From assembly GCA_964645285.1 (NCBI GenBank), contig CAZYDR010000139.1, positions 1 through 8,737 on the forward strand: a stretch of 8,737 nucleotides of DNA, given 5' to 3'. Below are positions 1 through 6,499 of this stretch, in pieces. The notes beneath the pieces are model-generated. The model was not told the DNA's origin, ran no database searches, and saw only the letters and a program-made list of their open reading frames with translations. A program made the position numbers and the translations under genes. The DNA is from JAYZAP01 sp964645285 (GTDB taxonomy: Bacteria > Pseudomonadota > Alphaproteobacteria > JAAXGF01). Position 1 is the stretch's first letter. Every line of letters starts with the position of its first letter.

Positions 1-548
1 TCGTGCAGGCAAATCTGGTCAACGCCCTGCAAACCATCTGTAGTCGGAACATTGATCCGCTGAAATCGGCGGTGCTCAGTGTCACTCAGGTCCATGGCGG
101 CAGCGTCTACAACGCCATCCCCGAAAAAGTCGTGATTAGCGGCACGGTGAGGACGTTCAAGCCAGAAGTCCAGGATCAGGTGGAAGCGGGCATCAAACGC
201 ATGGTCGAACACATCGGCCATACCTTCGGCGCGGCCATCAGCGTCAACTACGAGCGCCGCTATCCCCCACTCATCAATCACACCGAGCACGTCGAACTCT
301 GCAGTCAGGCGGCCCTGCGCGTGTTTGGCGACGGCAACGTTAGCCTCGATACCCCCATGAACATGGGCTCGGAGGACTTCGCCTTCATGCTTCAGACGGT
401 GCCCGGCTGTTATGTCAATATCGGCAATGGCGAAGGCAGCGAAGGCGGTTGCATGGTGCACAATCCGAATTATGATTTTAACGACAACATCCTGTCGCGC
501 GGCGCCAGCTACTGGGTGACGCTGGTCGATACGGTCTTGTCACGATAG
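1..548 (+). CDS. M20D-family metallo-amidohydrolase (hippurate hydrolase/N-acyl amino acid amidohydrolase type), 5'-truncated by window edge
   Basis: This is the C-terminal ~180 residues of an M20D peptidase-family amidohydrolase, a group that hydrolyses N-acyl or amide bonds of amino-acid derivatives with a dinuclear metal centre. The family is usually about 380-400 residues, so roughly half lies left of the window. The reading frame is open to base 1, and the GTG at 3 is internal rather than a start. Visible are the ALQTI-SRNIDPL segment, the dimerisation (lid) domain with HGGSVYNAIPEKV (His about residue 31 and Asn 38 counted from base 3) and GTVRTF, the conserved GSEDFAFML block (about 122-130), and the C-terminal metal-ligand His in CMVHNPNYDFND (His153). 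The N-terminal metal ligands are not in view. It ends with TAG, and 27 bp later the dehydratase starts on the same strand, so co-transcription is likely. The substrate cannot be told; an acylated amino acid would fit the neighbouring deaminating enzyme. Confidence 0.9.
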   Translation, partial: VQANLVNALQTICSRNIDPLKSAVLSVTQVHGGSVYNAIPEKVVISGTVRTFKPEVQDQVEAGIKRMVEHIGHTFGAAISVNYERRYPPLINHTEHVELCSQAALRVFGDGNVSLDTPMNMGSEDFAFMLQTVPGCYVNIGNGEGSEGGCMVHNPNYDFNDNILSRGASYWVTLVDTVLSR

Positions 549-575
549 GCCACTGAACCCCCGGGCGGTGCAATC

Positions 576-1576
576 ATGGATTCGAAATCAATGCGCGACA
601 TGACGGACGAAATCATTGCCGCGAACAAGCGGATCAAGGACGTCGACGGCGGCGCGCGGAAAACGCCGCTGGACTATTCAGGCGCCTTCAGCGAGAGGAC
701 TGGCGCGGGTTTTTTGTTAAAGGGCGAACACCTGCAGCGCACCGGGTCTTTCAAGATGCGCGGCGCCATGAACAAGGTTCTCTCCCTTACACAAGAAGAA
801 CGGGATAATGGAATCGTCGCCGCATCGTCGGGCAATCACGGTATAGCCACGGCTCAAGCGGCCCGGGTAGCGGGACTGGAGGCGACGATCTATCTGCCCC
901 AGTACGTGTCGCCGAAGAAGCATTCGAACATGAAACGTCTCGGCGCCACCACGGTCCTGGTATCGGGCAACGGCGTCGAGGCGGAAGTCATCGGCCGAGC
1001 CGAGGCGGAACGAGAGGGCAAGACATTTGTCTCGCCCTATGCCGACCTGGATGTCATAGCCGGACAGGGAACCATCGGGCTCGAACTGGCGGAACAATGT
1101 CCGGACCTGGCCGCGGTTTACCTCGCCCTCGGCGGCGGCGGTCTGGTTGGGGGCGTCGGTTGTTACCTGAAGGCGAACCTGCCGAATGCCGATATCATCG
1201 CCTGCTCGCCTGAAAATGCGCCGGCCATGTATCTGTGCCTCGAAAGAGGTGAGATATACGACACTCCTGAAACGGAAACCCTATCCGACGGAACCGCCGG
1301 CGGTATTGAAGACGGCGCCATCACCTTCGACATCTGCCAACAGGTCATCGATCAGCACATTCTGGTCAGCGAAGCGGAAATCGCCGGCGCCATGGGCGCC
1401 ATGGCGGCCAACGAGAGCTTTATCATTGAGGGGGCGGCCGGCGTCGCCCTGGCGGCCGGCCTCAAGGATGCTGGCAACTACCAGNNNNNNNNNNGGGCAA
1501 GGGTGTCGCCGTGGTGGTCTGTGGCCGCAATATAGCCCTCGACACCTTCTGCTCGGTTCTGGACCAGGGCACGTAA
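576..1576 (+). CDS. Threonine/serine dehydratase-like PLP enzyme (fold type II), interrupted by an assembly gap
   Basis: Fold-type II PLP enzyme of the threonine dehydratase/serine racemase group, which eliminates ammonia from beta-hydroxy amino acids; EutB-type relatives act in ectoine breakdown. Key motifs are GSFKMRGA with the Schiff-base Lys60, the substrate loop SSGNHG (84-89) and the glycine-rich phosphate loop GGGG (186-189). No C-terminal ACT domain follows, so this is the short catabolic or racemase-like form. Ten N occupy 1485-1494. Read literally, the frame ends at TAG 1533-1535 with a meaningless tail. Another frame from 1496 gives GKGVAVVVCGRNIALDTF and ends at TAA 1574-1576, which is the expected last beta-strand of this family. 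I therefore extend the gene to 1576 and treat the N count as a placeholder. The ATG at 576 fits the family N-terminus (ANKRIKD..RKTPLD); ATGs at 591 and 600 are alternatives. The ribosome binding site is weak. The gene probably shares an operon with the upstream M20 amidohydrolase. Confidence 0.88.
1485..1494. other. Assembly gap (10 N) inside the dehydratase gene
   Basis: Ten undetermined bases. The coding frame before it (codon ending at 1484) and the family-like frame after it (codon starting at 1496) are in register only if the true gap is 2 modulo 3. The simplest case is that the two contigs overlap by one G, giving NYQ directly followed by GKGVAVVV, so there may be no missing sequence at all. 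Confidence 0.95.
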
Positions 1577-1592
1577 AGAGTAACCAACGTTG

Positions 1593-2552
1593 CTAACCGG
1601 AATCGAATGCCTCCAGCACCGGTGCCAGCTTTTCGAGCGCTTGCGGCGTCGCCGGGTCCAGGTGGATCTGAATATGGGATGCGCCTTCGGCAGCAAAGGC
1701 GCGAAGTGATTCGGCGATGTCGGCCGGGGCGCCCTTCATTGGTTTGAGCGCCTTGATGTCCTCGTCGGACATAGAGGCTTCCCAATAAGGCACGGAACCG
1801 TCGCCCGTAACCAGCACGGAGAACGTACGAGCAAGCGTCGCCGGGTCGCGGCCCACGTCGATGCACGCCTCATCGATGAGTGGCCTCACCCGGGCGAGAT
1901 CCTCTGGACTGTTGCCGAGTTCATCCCAGATGCCATTCCACATGTCGGCGTACCGGCCGACCAATCTCAGCATCTTGGGACCACAGCTGCCGATCAGGAT
2001 CGGCGGGCCTTCGGCTCTCGGGCCGCGCGGCTTCAATTCGCACTCGCGGGCGCTGTAGAACCGGCCCTCGAAATCGATCTGGCCGTTCTTCAGCAAGCCG
2101 TGGACGATTTGGATAGCTTCCTCGAAGCGGCTGTATTTATGGTCGAACGGATAGCCGAAAGCATCGTACTCGAACTTCTGGTACCCCGCGCCCAATCCCA
2201 GTATCAACCGCCCGCCACTGATTTCGTCGACGGTGTCCGCCATCTTTGCCAGCAGGGCGGGGTTCCTGAACCCCATGCCGAGCACCAGGGTGCCGAGCTC
2301 GACGGTCTTGGTGCAGGCCGCCAGCGCCGCGAGCAGCGACCAGCACTCCCAGATGCCTTTCGGCGGCGTGTTTTCGGATTCGAAGAGAAAGTGATCGACC
2401 AACCACAAGGAGTCAAACCCGATGGCTTCGGTGAGCTCCGCCGTGTCGCGGATCTGCGCCCAACTGCGCTGGCCGTCGGGCTTTTCGCGGTGCGGCAACG
2501 TGAGCCCGATCTTGGCCGGCCGAATCGTTTGGTCTAATTGGGCTGCAGCCAT
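1593..2552 (-). CDS. LLM-class (luciferase-like) flavin/F420-dependent oxidoreductase
   Basis: A 319-residue protein of the bacterial luciferase-like monooxygenase superfamily, a TIM-barrel fold using FMNH2 or reduced F420. It opens with KIGLTLPH (about 14-21), then WLVDHF (50-55), a typical active-site strand, a TVELGTLVLG strand (83-92), RNPALLAK (96-103) and the family hallmark SGGRLILGLGAGY (112-124). A SxxRFEEA helix and the GPPILIGSCGPKML strand follow, the latter usual for F420-type members. Length is normal and no lesion is seen. The ATG at 2552 is preceded by a weak GGGAAA ribosome binding site. Its TAG stop is 16 bp from the end of the convergent dehydratase. Whether it uses F420 or FMN cannot be decided from sequence: F420 is uncommon but not absent in alphaproteobacteria. 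Substrate unknown. Confidence 0.92.
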   Translation of the reverse strand: MAAAQLDQTIRPAKIGLTLPHREKPDGQRSWAQIRDTAELTEAIGFDSLWLVDHFLFESENTPPKGIWECWSLLAALAACTKTVELGTLVLGMGFRNPALLAKMADTVDEISGGRLILGLGAGYQKFEYDAFGYPFDHKYSRFEEAIQIVHGLLKNGQIDFEGRFYSARECELKPRGPRAEGPPILIGSCGPKMLRLVGRYADMWNGIWDELGNSPEDLARVRPLIDEACIDVGRDPATLARTFSVLVTGDGSVPYWEASMSDEDIKALKPMKGAPADIAESLRAFAAEGASHIQIHLDPATPQALEKLAPVLEAFDSG

Positions 2553-2575
2553 GGATCATTTCCCGTTACGGTTAT

Positions 2576-2604
2576 CTAAACACCCAACTTGGGCGGCACA
2601 ATAG
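2576..2604 (-). promoter_or_regulatory. Weak candidate promoter with embedded CCCAA-N-TTGGG dyad upstream of the LLM gene
   Basis: Reading the minus strand, TTGTGC and TAGATA are separated by 17 bases, each matching a sigma-70 hexamer at only three of six positions. Between them lies a perfect 5-bp dyad, CCCAA-N-TTGGG (2583-2593), where a repressor could sit. This is a pattern match on short strings only. Confidence 0.2.
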
Positions 2605-2636
2605 TAGTAACATACAATCGAATGCTCAGCGCTTCT

Positions 2637-2671
2637 AATGTCCGTTTCTGATCCGGGCTGTGTAGAAACGC
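2637..2671 (+). repeat. IS1182 relic terminal inverted repeat (transposase 3' side)
   Basis: Starts AATGTCCG and contains GGCTGTGT followed by ACGC at the inner end. It pairs with 3797-3831 read in reverse complement, with mismatches concentrated at positions 6-12. It faces the end of the transposase remnant. Confidence 0.75.
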
Positions 2672-2823
2672 TTGTGGAATTATCAGCGTGACGCGTCGGT
2701 GGGTTTTGCCGAGTTGCCGAGACGGGTTTTCGGGTTTTAGAGATAGCCGCTGCTGGTGAAGGTTTTGGGTCGGAATTAGCAGTATTTGTTCGGATACGGA
2801 CCCAGAATAAGGCCGACAAGAGC

Positions 2824-3796
2824 CTATGCCGTGCTCAGCGCCGCGATCAGCGGGCGGATACCCATGATGGTGATGACACGCTTGAGATTATAGGCCAGCA
2901 CGCGCAACGCCATCTCGGTACCGACCCGTTTCAGGGTCTTCATCTGGAAGTGGCTATAGCCCATCCAGTATTTGATGGTGCCGAACGGATGCTCGACGGT
3001 TTTGCGTCGCTGGCGCATGATCTCCGGGCGCTCGTCGAGCCGTTGCTGGACAACCTCAACAACGTGTTCCTGCTCCCAGCGGGTGATCCGGAGGGGCAAC
3101 GATAGACATCGCCTCAGCCAGATAGACAAAGTCCTGCTTGCCAAAGTGCCCCTTGGCCTTGGCTCCCGAGGTCAGCGGTTTGGGCAGCGTTACCGTGATG
3201 CCGTCGTCATGGCAGGCCAGGATCTCTTCGCCGTTGAAGTAACCACGTCCAGCCTGTCGGTCCCCAGAGCCGCCTTGGTCTGCTTGGCCATGGCCGCGAG
3301 TTGAGCCCGGTCATTGCCCACATTGGTTACCTCGCGGGCGACGATCAGGTGGTGTCTGGTGTCCACCGCCGTCTGGAGATTATAGCCAAGCACGCCGCTG
3401 CCCGGCCACTGGTGGCCATGGAGCGGGCGTCGGGGTCGGTCAGCGAGATTTGCTGGTCCGGCGCGGCGAGCATCCGAGCTTCAAGCTTTGCCAGGCGTTG
3501 CATATCCGCCCTGAGTTTGGTGATCTTGCCTGCCAAACGATCGATCTTGGTGGTGCGCTCCAGCGATGGCTCTTGCCGGTCGGCGCTGTCGAACTGGTCG
3601 AGATAGCGCCCGACACTCGCCTCGATCTGCGCCAGGCGGCGTCTCAATCTTGGCCCGTGTGAAGTTCCTGTCGCGGGCGTTGACCGCCTTGAACTTGGAA
3701 CCGTCGATCGCCACCCCGGCATCAGCCAACAGCCCGAGTTGGCGGCACAGTGTCACAAACCCTCGCCGATAGCATGGCGGGATTCTATCAGTCCCC
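2824..3796 (-). pseudogene. IS1182-family transposase, multiply frame-shifted and deleted
   Basis: Pieces in transposase order on the minus strand: (1) about 3756-3657, LCRQLGLL..VAIDGSKFKAVNARDRNFTRAK, with the first catalytic Asp at 3703-3705; (2) about 3654-3407, RRRLAQIEASVGRYLDQF to LTDPDARSMATSGR, a charged helical stretch; (3) about 3413-3241, GSGVLGYNLQTAVDTRHHLIV to LGTDRLDVV; (4) about 3241-3100, YFNGEEILACHDDGITV to GKQDFVYLAEA; (5) 3092-2824, ITRWEQEHVVE, then TVEHPFGTIK with the catalytic Glu at 2992-2994, ending IRPLIAALSTA and TAG. One-base slips separate pieces 1/2 and 2/3. A deletion at 3/4 removes the ADRG motif with the second catalytic Asp. A larger one at 4/5 removes the block between YRCP and ITRWE. 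The N-terminal ~130 residues are gone; 3757-3790 may hold a last scrambled trace. It cannot make active transposase. Confidence 0.87.
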
Positions 3797-3831
3797 GCGT
3801 GTTCACACAGCCTGGGTCAATAGGCCACATT
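3797..3831 (-). repeat. IS1182 relic terminal inverted repeat (transposase 5' side)
   Basis: Reverse complement begins AATGTGGCC, followed by GGCTGTGTGAACACGC at the inner end. It matches the repeat at 2637-2671 at 24 of 35 positions. The transposase remnant begins almost immediately inside it, which shows that the normal leader and N-terminal coding region have been deleted. Confidence 0.75.
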
Positions 3832-3906
3832 GGGCGCGACGAGGATGATCGCTGCAAACTGGCTAATCCAGTCTTCGAAATCGATGGGCTACAGTCGGAT
3901 CATCCC

Positions 3907-3934
3907 TTCCCAATCACCGTGCCAAGACTAATAT
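3907..3934 (+). promoter_or_regulatory. Candidate sigma-70-like promoter for the SDR gene
   Basis: TTCCCA (3907-3912) and TAATAT (3929-3934) are 16 bp apart, each matching consensus at four of six positions, with the SDR start 28 bp downstream of the -10. It lies in the 131-bp gap between the IS relic and the SDR gene. The purine-rich GGATGGGGG (3950-3958) just before the ATG can serve as ribosome binding site. Pattern match only. Confidence 0.3.
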
Positions 3935-3962
3935 AGCGACTGGTAGATAGGATGGGGGTCGG

Positions 3963-4730
3963 ATGATGTCCGATAAGCGGTTGGAGAACAGAATTGCCGT
4001 GGTAACCGGCGGGCGCGGCGGTATCGGCCAAGCCATCTGCGCCCGTTTCGCCCGCGAGGGCGTGCGGGTGGTGGCGGCGGACATCGCGAAAGGCGAGGGC
4101 GAGCTTCCGGAGAACGTCAGCTACCAGGCGCTCGACGTTACCGACGAAGCGGCTTGCGCCGCGCTCGCCGCCGCCGTCGGCGCCGAGCACTACGGGCTCG
4201 ACATCCTGGTGAACGCGGCCGCCATCGAAATCGAAAAGACCATCGAAGAGACGACGCTAGAGGAATGGAACCGGATTTTCGCTATCAACGTCACCGGGAC
4301 ATTTCTCGTCAGCAAGCATCTGTTGCCCCTGATGCGCAAGGCCGGTGGCGGCTCGATCATCAATTTCGGCTCGTACGACGGCTTCATCGCTGACCCGGGC
4401 CTTGCCGCCTATTGCGCGACCAAAGGCGCGGTGCACGCCTTGACCAAGGCGATGGCCTGCGACTATGGGCCGGACAACATCCGGGTTAACGCGATTTGCC
4501 CGGGCTTCATCGACACGCCGATGCTGCAAAGTTTTTTCGGCACCGCCGGCGACATCGAGAGTCTGCGGCAAAAGGTGTGCGACATTCACCCCATGCGCCG
4601 CTACGGCACGCCGGACGACGTGGCCGGTCTGGCCAACTGGCTAGCCGGCGACGAGGCGGTCTACGCCAGCGGTCAGCTATGGGTGCTTGATGGCGGGCTC
4701 AGCGCCCAGGTTCAACAGATGAAGCTCTAA
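3963..4730 (+). CDS. Short-chain dehydrogenase/reductase (SDR family, classical type)
   Basis: A 255-residue classical SDR, an NAD(P)-dependent alcohol/ketone oxidoreductase with a Rossmann fold. The cofactor motif TGGRGGIG is at residues 15-22. Asp40 ends the second beta-strand (VVAADI), which in this family usually selects NAD over NADP. The structural motif reads NAAA at 84-87 in place of the common NNAG. The catalytic tetrad is Asn109, Ser137, Tyr150 and Lys154 (YCATK). NAICPGFIDTPM and the C-terminal ASGQLWVLDGG complete the fold. Length is typical and no defect is seen. Two adjacent ATGs (3963, 3966) are possible starts, and the upstream G-rich sequence suits the second slightly better. 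It converges with a 7-bp gap on the MttB homologue. The substrate is not predictable; sequences of this type are often named 3-oxoacyl-ACP reductase or sugar/cyclitol dehydrogenase without proof. Confidence 0.94.
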   Translation: MMSDKRLENRIAVVTGGRGGIGQAICARFAREGVRVVAADIAKGEGELPENVSYQALDVTDEAACAALAAAVGAEHYGLDILVNAAAIEIEKTIEETTLEEWNRIFAINVTGTFLVSKHLLPLMRKAGGGSIINFGSYDGFIADPGLAAYCATKGAVHALTKAMACDYGPDNIRVNAICPGFIDTPMLQSFFGTAGDIESLRQKVCDIHPMRRYGTPDDVAGLANWLAGDEAVYASGQLWVLDGGLSAQVQQMKL

Positions 4731-4737
4731 ACGCCGT

Positions 4738-6336
4738 CTACCAACGCCCGCATTCGGGGCGCATATCCTCTTCGGCCAGAAGAATCGGGAAGCGCTCCCT
4801 GATCTCGCGATCGAGTTTCGGGTCGATATATTCGGGATAGTGGGTCGAGAGCGTCTGGCGTACGCGGGTGCGGGCGCGGTCCTTGATGTCGAGTGCGCCG
4901 CCCTCCTCCCAGACGTCCGGCGGCGCCCGGTCGGCGAGGTCCGGATAGAGGTACTCGGTCTCCATTAGTTCTAGGGTTTGCGGGTGGGCGAGGAAGTGAT
5001 TGGGACCATTCAGGACAACATCCTCGATGACCTCGTAGGACAGAGATTCATCGGTGACATCAATGCCCCTGACGGTACGTTGGATCATGCCGAGCATCTC
5101 GTTGTCGATCACCATGGACTCGAAGGAGCAGGCGAGAAGGCTTGCCATCATGCCACAGGAATGGCCGACGCCGTTGGTCCCGGCGAGGGTCGCGAGGACG
5201 GTGCTGATGGCCTTTTCAAAGCCCATCTGGGCATCGACCGCCTTCGAGTCGGTTATTCCCGCGCTAACCGTGGTCGGCAGATCATAAAAGTTACCGAGCT
5301 GACTCGACGCGGCGGAGATCAAAGCCTGTTCGCCGCCGCCGCCGGAGAAGGCGGCGGTGCGCAGATCCGCGATCGAGGCCCAAAGTCCGAACACAACCGG
5401 ATGGCCGGGTTTGACGAGGTTGACGAGAAGCGTCGCGGCTAGGGCTTCGGCGACAACCTGCACCAGGGTGCCGGCCAGGGCCGCCGGCGCGGTCGAACCC
5501 GCCTGAGGCCCGATGATCAGGTTGACAGGGGAATTGAGCTTGATCCCCGCGACGCAGGTCGTGGCGTTATCCTCGCCATAGGTCAGTGGCGAAACCACCG
5601 GACATCCAAAGGCCGAGCAAAACGGCCGCTCCAGGTATTTCTTTTCACCACCGGCGATCATGTGGATCAGCGGTAGAGTGCGTTCCAGGTTTTCACCCTT
5701 CGCGAAGCCCAGCTCGACGTGCTTGTTGGTGCCGGCCAGGCTGGCGTAGGCGATGTTGAAATCGATGTCGAAAGCGTCTTCGAGCTCGGTGGCGACGGCG
5801 ACGCGGGAAAATACATCGACATGCTCGAAGGAGTCGATCAGCCGCGCGAAGTCGTAGAGATCGACAAGCGTCGAGGGTCGGTACCGGCCGCTTTCGAAGT
5901 CGATGGTGTTGATCGCCTCGGCCCCCGGGGCATAGTGGACGCTGCTGCCGCTCAGATCGACATCGTAGCGGTCATCGCGCCCTTGGAAGCAGGCGTTGCG
6001 ATCAACTCCAGCGACGACATCCTCGACCAGGGCGGCGGGAAAATGAAGGCGGCCCTGGTCACCGATCCAGCAACCCTTCTCCAGCGCCCGCTCACGCAGA
6101 ATCGGGATCGGGTCGGCCATACCGATGTTCTCGAGAACCTTCAACGCGGTCTGGTGGATGCGCTCCATGTCGCGACTGCTCAAGGGGCGATAGCCGCCGC
6201 CTGCGAGACCCGGACGAACCGCCTTGTCGCCGGGATAGGTCGTCCGCGCGGCGCGGCGGTTCCTGGCGCCGCCCGAGCGCCGAGGCGTCCGTGAGCCTTC
6301 CCTTGTTGCCGTCTTGGTCGGTTCTGTCTGGGCCAC
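4738..6336 (-). CDS. Trimethylamine methyltransferase (MttB) superfamily protein, non-pyrrolysine type
   Basis: A 532-residue MttB-superfamily protein. Characterised members move a methyl group from trimethylamine (pyrrolysine enzymes) or from quaternary amines such as glycine betaine (MtgB, no pyrrolysine) to a corrinoid protein. After a basic, low-complexity leader (about 1-40, rich in Arg, Gly and Ala) comes YRPLSSRDMERIHQTALKVL, typical of the family. The body includes HYAPGAEA, NLIIGPQAGSTAPAALAG, SAGITDSK (358-365), VDAQMGFEKA and HSCGMM (392-397). The frame has no internal stop, and SAGITDSK, which I believe covers or adjoins the pyrrolysine site, is all sense codons. The start is GTG at 6336: no in-frame ATG or GTG upstream was found nearby, and the leader resembles other proteobacterial members. 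It is divergent from the TMADH-like gene, which fits methylated-amine catabolism. No corrinoid protein or activator gene is in the window. The actual substrate is unknown. Confidence 0.9.
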   Translation of the reverse strand: MAQTEPTKTATREGSRTPRRSGGARNRRAARTTYPGDKAVRPGLAGGGYRPLSSRDMERIHQTALKVLENIGMADPIPILRERALEKGCWIGDQGRLHFPAALVEDVVAGVDRNACFQGRDDRYDVDLSGSSVHYAPGAEAINTIDFESGRYRPSTLVDLYDFARLIDSFEHVDVFSRVAVATELEDAFDIDFNIAYASLAGTNKHVELGFAKGENLERTLPLIHMIAGGEKKYLERPFCSAFGCPVVSPLTYGEDNATTCVAGIKLNSPVNLIIGPQAGSTAPAALAGTLVQVVAEALAATLLVNLVKPGHPVVFGLWASIADLRTAAFSGGGGEQALISAASSQLGNFYDLPTTVSAGITDSKAVDAQMGFEKAISTVLATLAGTNGVGHSCGMMASLLACSFESMVIDNEMLGMIQRTVRGIDVTDESLSYEVIEDVVLNGPNHFLAHPQTLELMETEYLYPDLADRAPPDVWEEGGALDIKDRARTRVRQTLSTHYPEYIDPKLDREIRERFPILLAEEDMRPECGRW

Positions 6337-6340
6337 GATT

Positions 6341-6369
6341 ACTGTTCCATTCGACTGCCGAACTGTTCC
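6341..6369. repeat. Direct repeat pair ACTGTTCC spaced 21 bp
   Basis: ACTGTTCC occurs at 6341-6348 and 6362-6369, start-to-start 21 bp or two helical turns, just upstream of the MttB-like start codon. On the minus strand the proximal copy supplies GGAACAGT, the only ribosome-binding-like purine run before the GTG. It could be a tandem regulator site or chance. Confidence 0.3.
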
Positions 6370-6430
6370 TCGGACCGAACCAGCATCGACGATTCGGCAA
6401 TCACGACATTGATCTAAATTAGTTTGGCTG

Positions 6431-6455
6431 ACGACGGCCCTTGCTAGGCTGTCGT
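6431..6455. promoter_or_regulatory. Inverted repeat in the divergent promoter region (operator or leader hairpin)
   Basis: ACGACGGCC (6431-6439) and GGCTGTCGT (6447-6455) form a 9-bp inverted repeat with one G-T wobble and a 7-base loop. It lies 45 bp before the TMADH-like start and about 95 bp from the MttB start, within the 163-bp region shared by both genes. Its placement suits a regulator operator or a 5' leader stem for the plus-strand gene. No clear -35/-10 pair could be assigned here, though the AT-rich core at about 6409-6425 is the likeliest promoter location. Confidence 0.35.
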
Positions 6456-6488
6456 GCTTCGTCGCACCGGTTTGGGTTGCTGACGCAT

Positions 6489-6499
6489 GAGGTGAAGAG
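6489..6499 (+). promoter_or_regulatory. Strong ribosome binding site for the TMADH-like gene
   Basis: GAGGTGA at 6489-6495 lies four bases before the ATG at 6500. It is the best Shine-Dalgarno match ahead of any full-length gene here and fixes that start, which also aligns with the N-terminus of trimethylamine dehydrogenase. Confidence 0.75.

Larger units (their letters stand above)
2637..3831 (-). mobile_element. Degenerate IS1182-family insertion sequence (1195 bp relic)
   Basis: The element is delimited by 35-bp imperfect inverted repeats (24 of 35 positions match) at 2637-2671 and 3797-3831, both sharing AATGT at the outer tip and GGCTGTGT inside. Between them, on the minus strand, lie decayed pieces of a DDE transposase of the IS1182 family. 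Autonomous relatives encode about 450-500 residues, so several hundred bp are missing, mostly between the transposase-proximal repeat and the start of the remaining coding region. A 152-bp non-coding tail separates the transposase stop (2824) from the distal repeat. No target-site duplication is visible: the flanks end in ..TTCT and begin GGGC... The element sits between the LLM and SDR promoters and breaks no recognisable host gene. Confidence 0.82.

Noticed and set aside
1..548. GTG at position 3 as a true start of the M20 gene
   Set aside because: Homology continues to the window edge and half of the family fold is missing, so the codon is internal.
1577..1592. Terminator between the convergent dehydratase and LLM genes
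   Set aside because: Only 16 bases with a 4-bp-arm palindrome (CAACGTTG) and no T-run; too little to call.
1186..1596. Plus-strand open frame running through the N gap
   Set aside because: It is the wrong frame of the dehydratase on both sides of the gap; the family-like tail lies in the frame starting at 1496.
2556..2819. 87-codon minus-strand open frame
   Set aside because: It spans the IS non-coding tail, the inverted repeat and flanking DNA, so it cannot be a conserved gene; no motif seen.
3190..3393. Separate small minus-strand gene beginning LGYNLQTAVD
   Set aside because: It is the third piece of the broken IS1182 transposase, not an independent gene.
2633..3835. Target-site duplication around the IS1182 relic
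   Set aside because: The immediate flanks (TTCT on the left, GGGC on the right) do not match; a duplication, if any, is lost or the true tips differ by a few bases.
5719..6294. 191-codon plus-strand open frame, and a 154-codon one at 4978-5442
   Set aside because: Both are antisense shadows of the MttB-family gene without family motifs.
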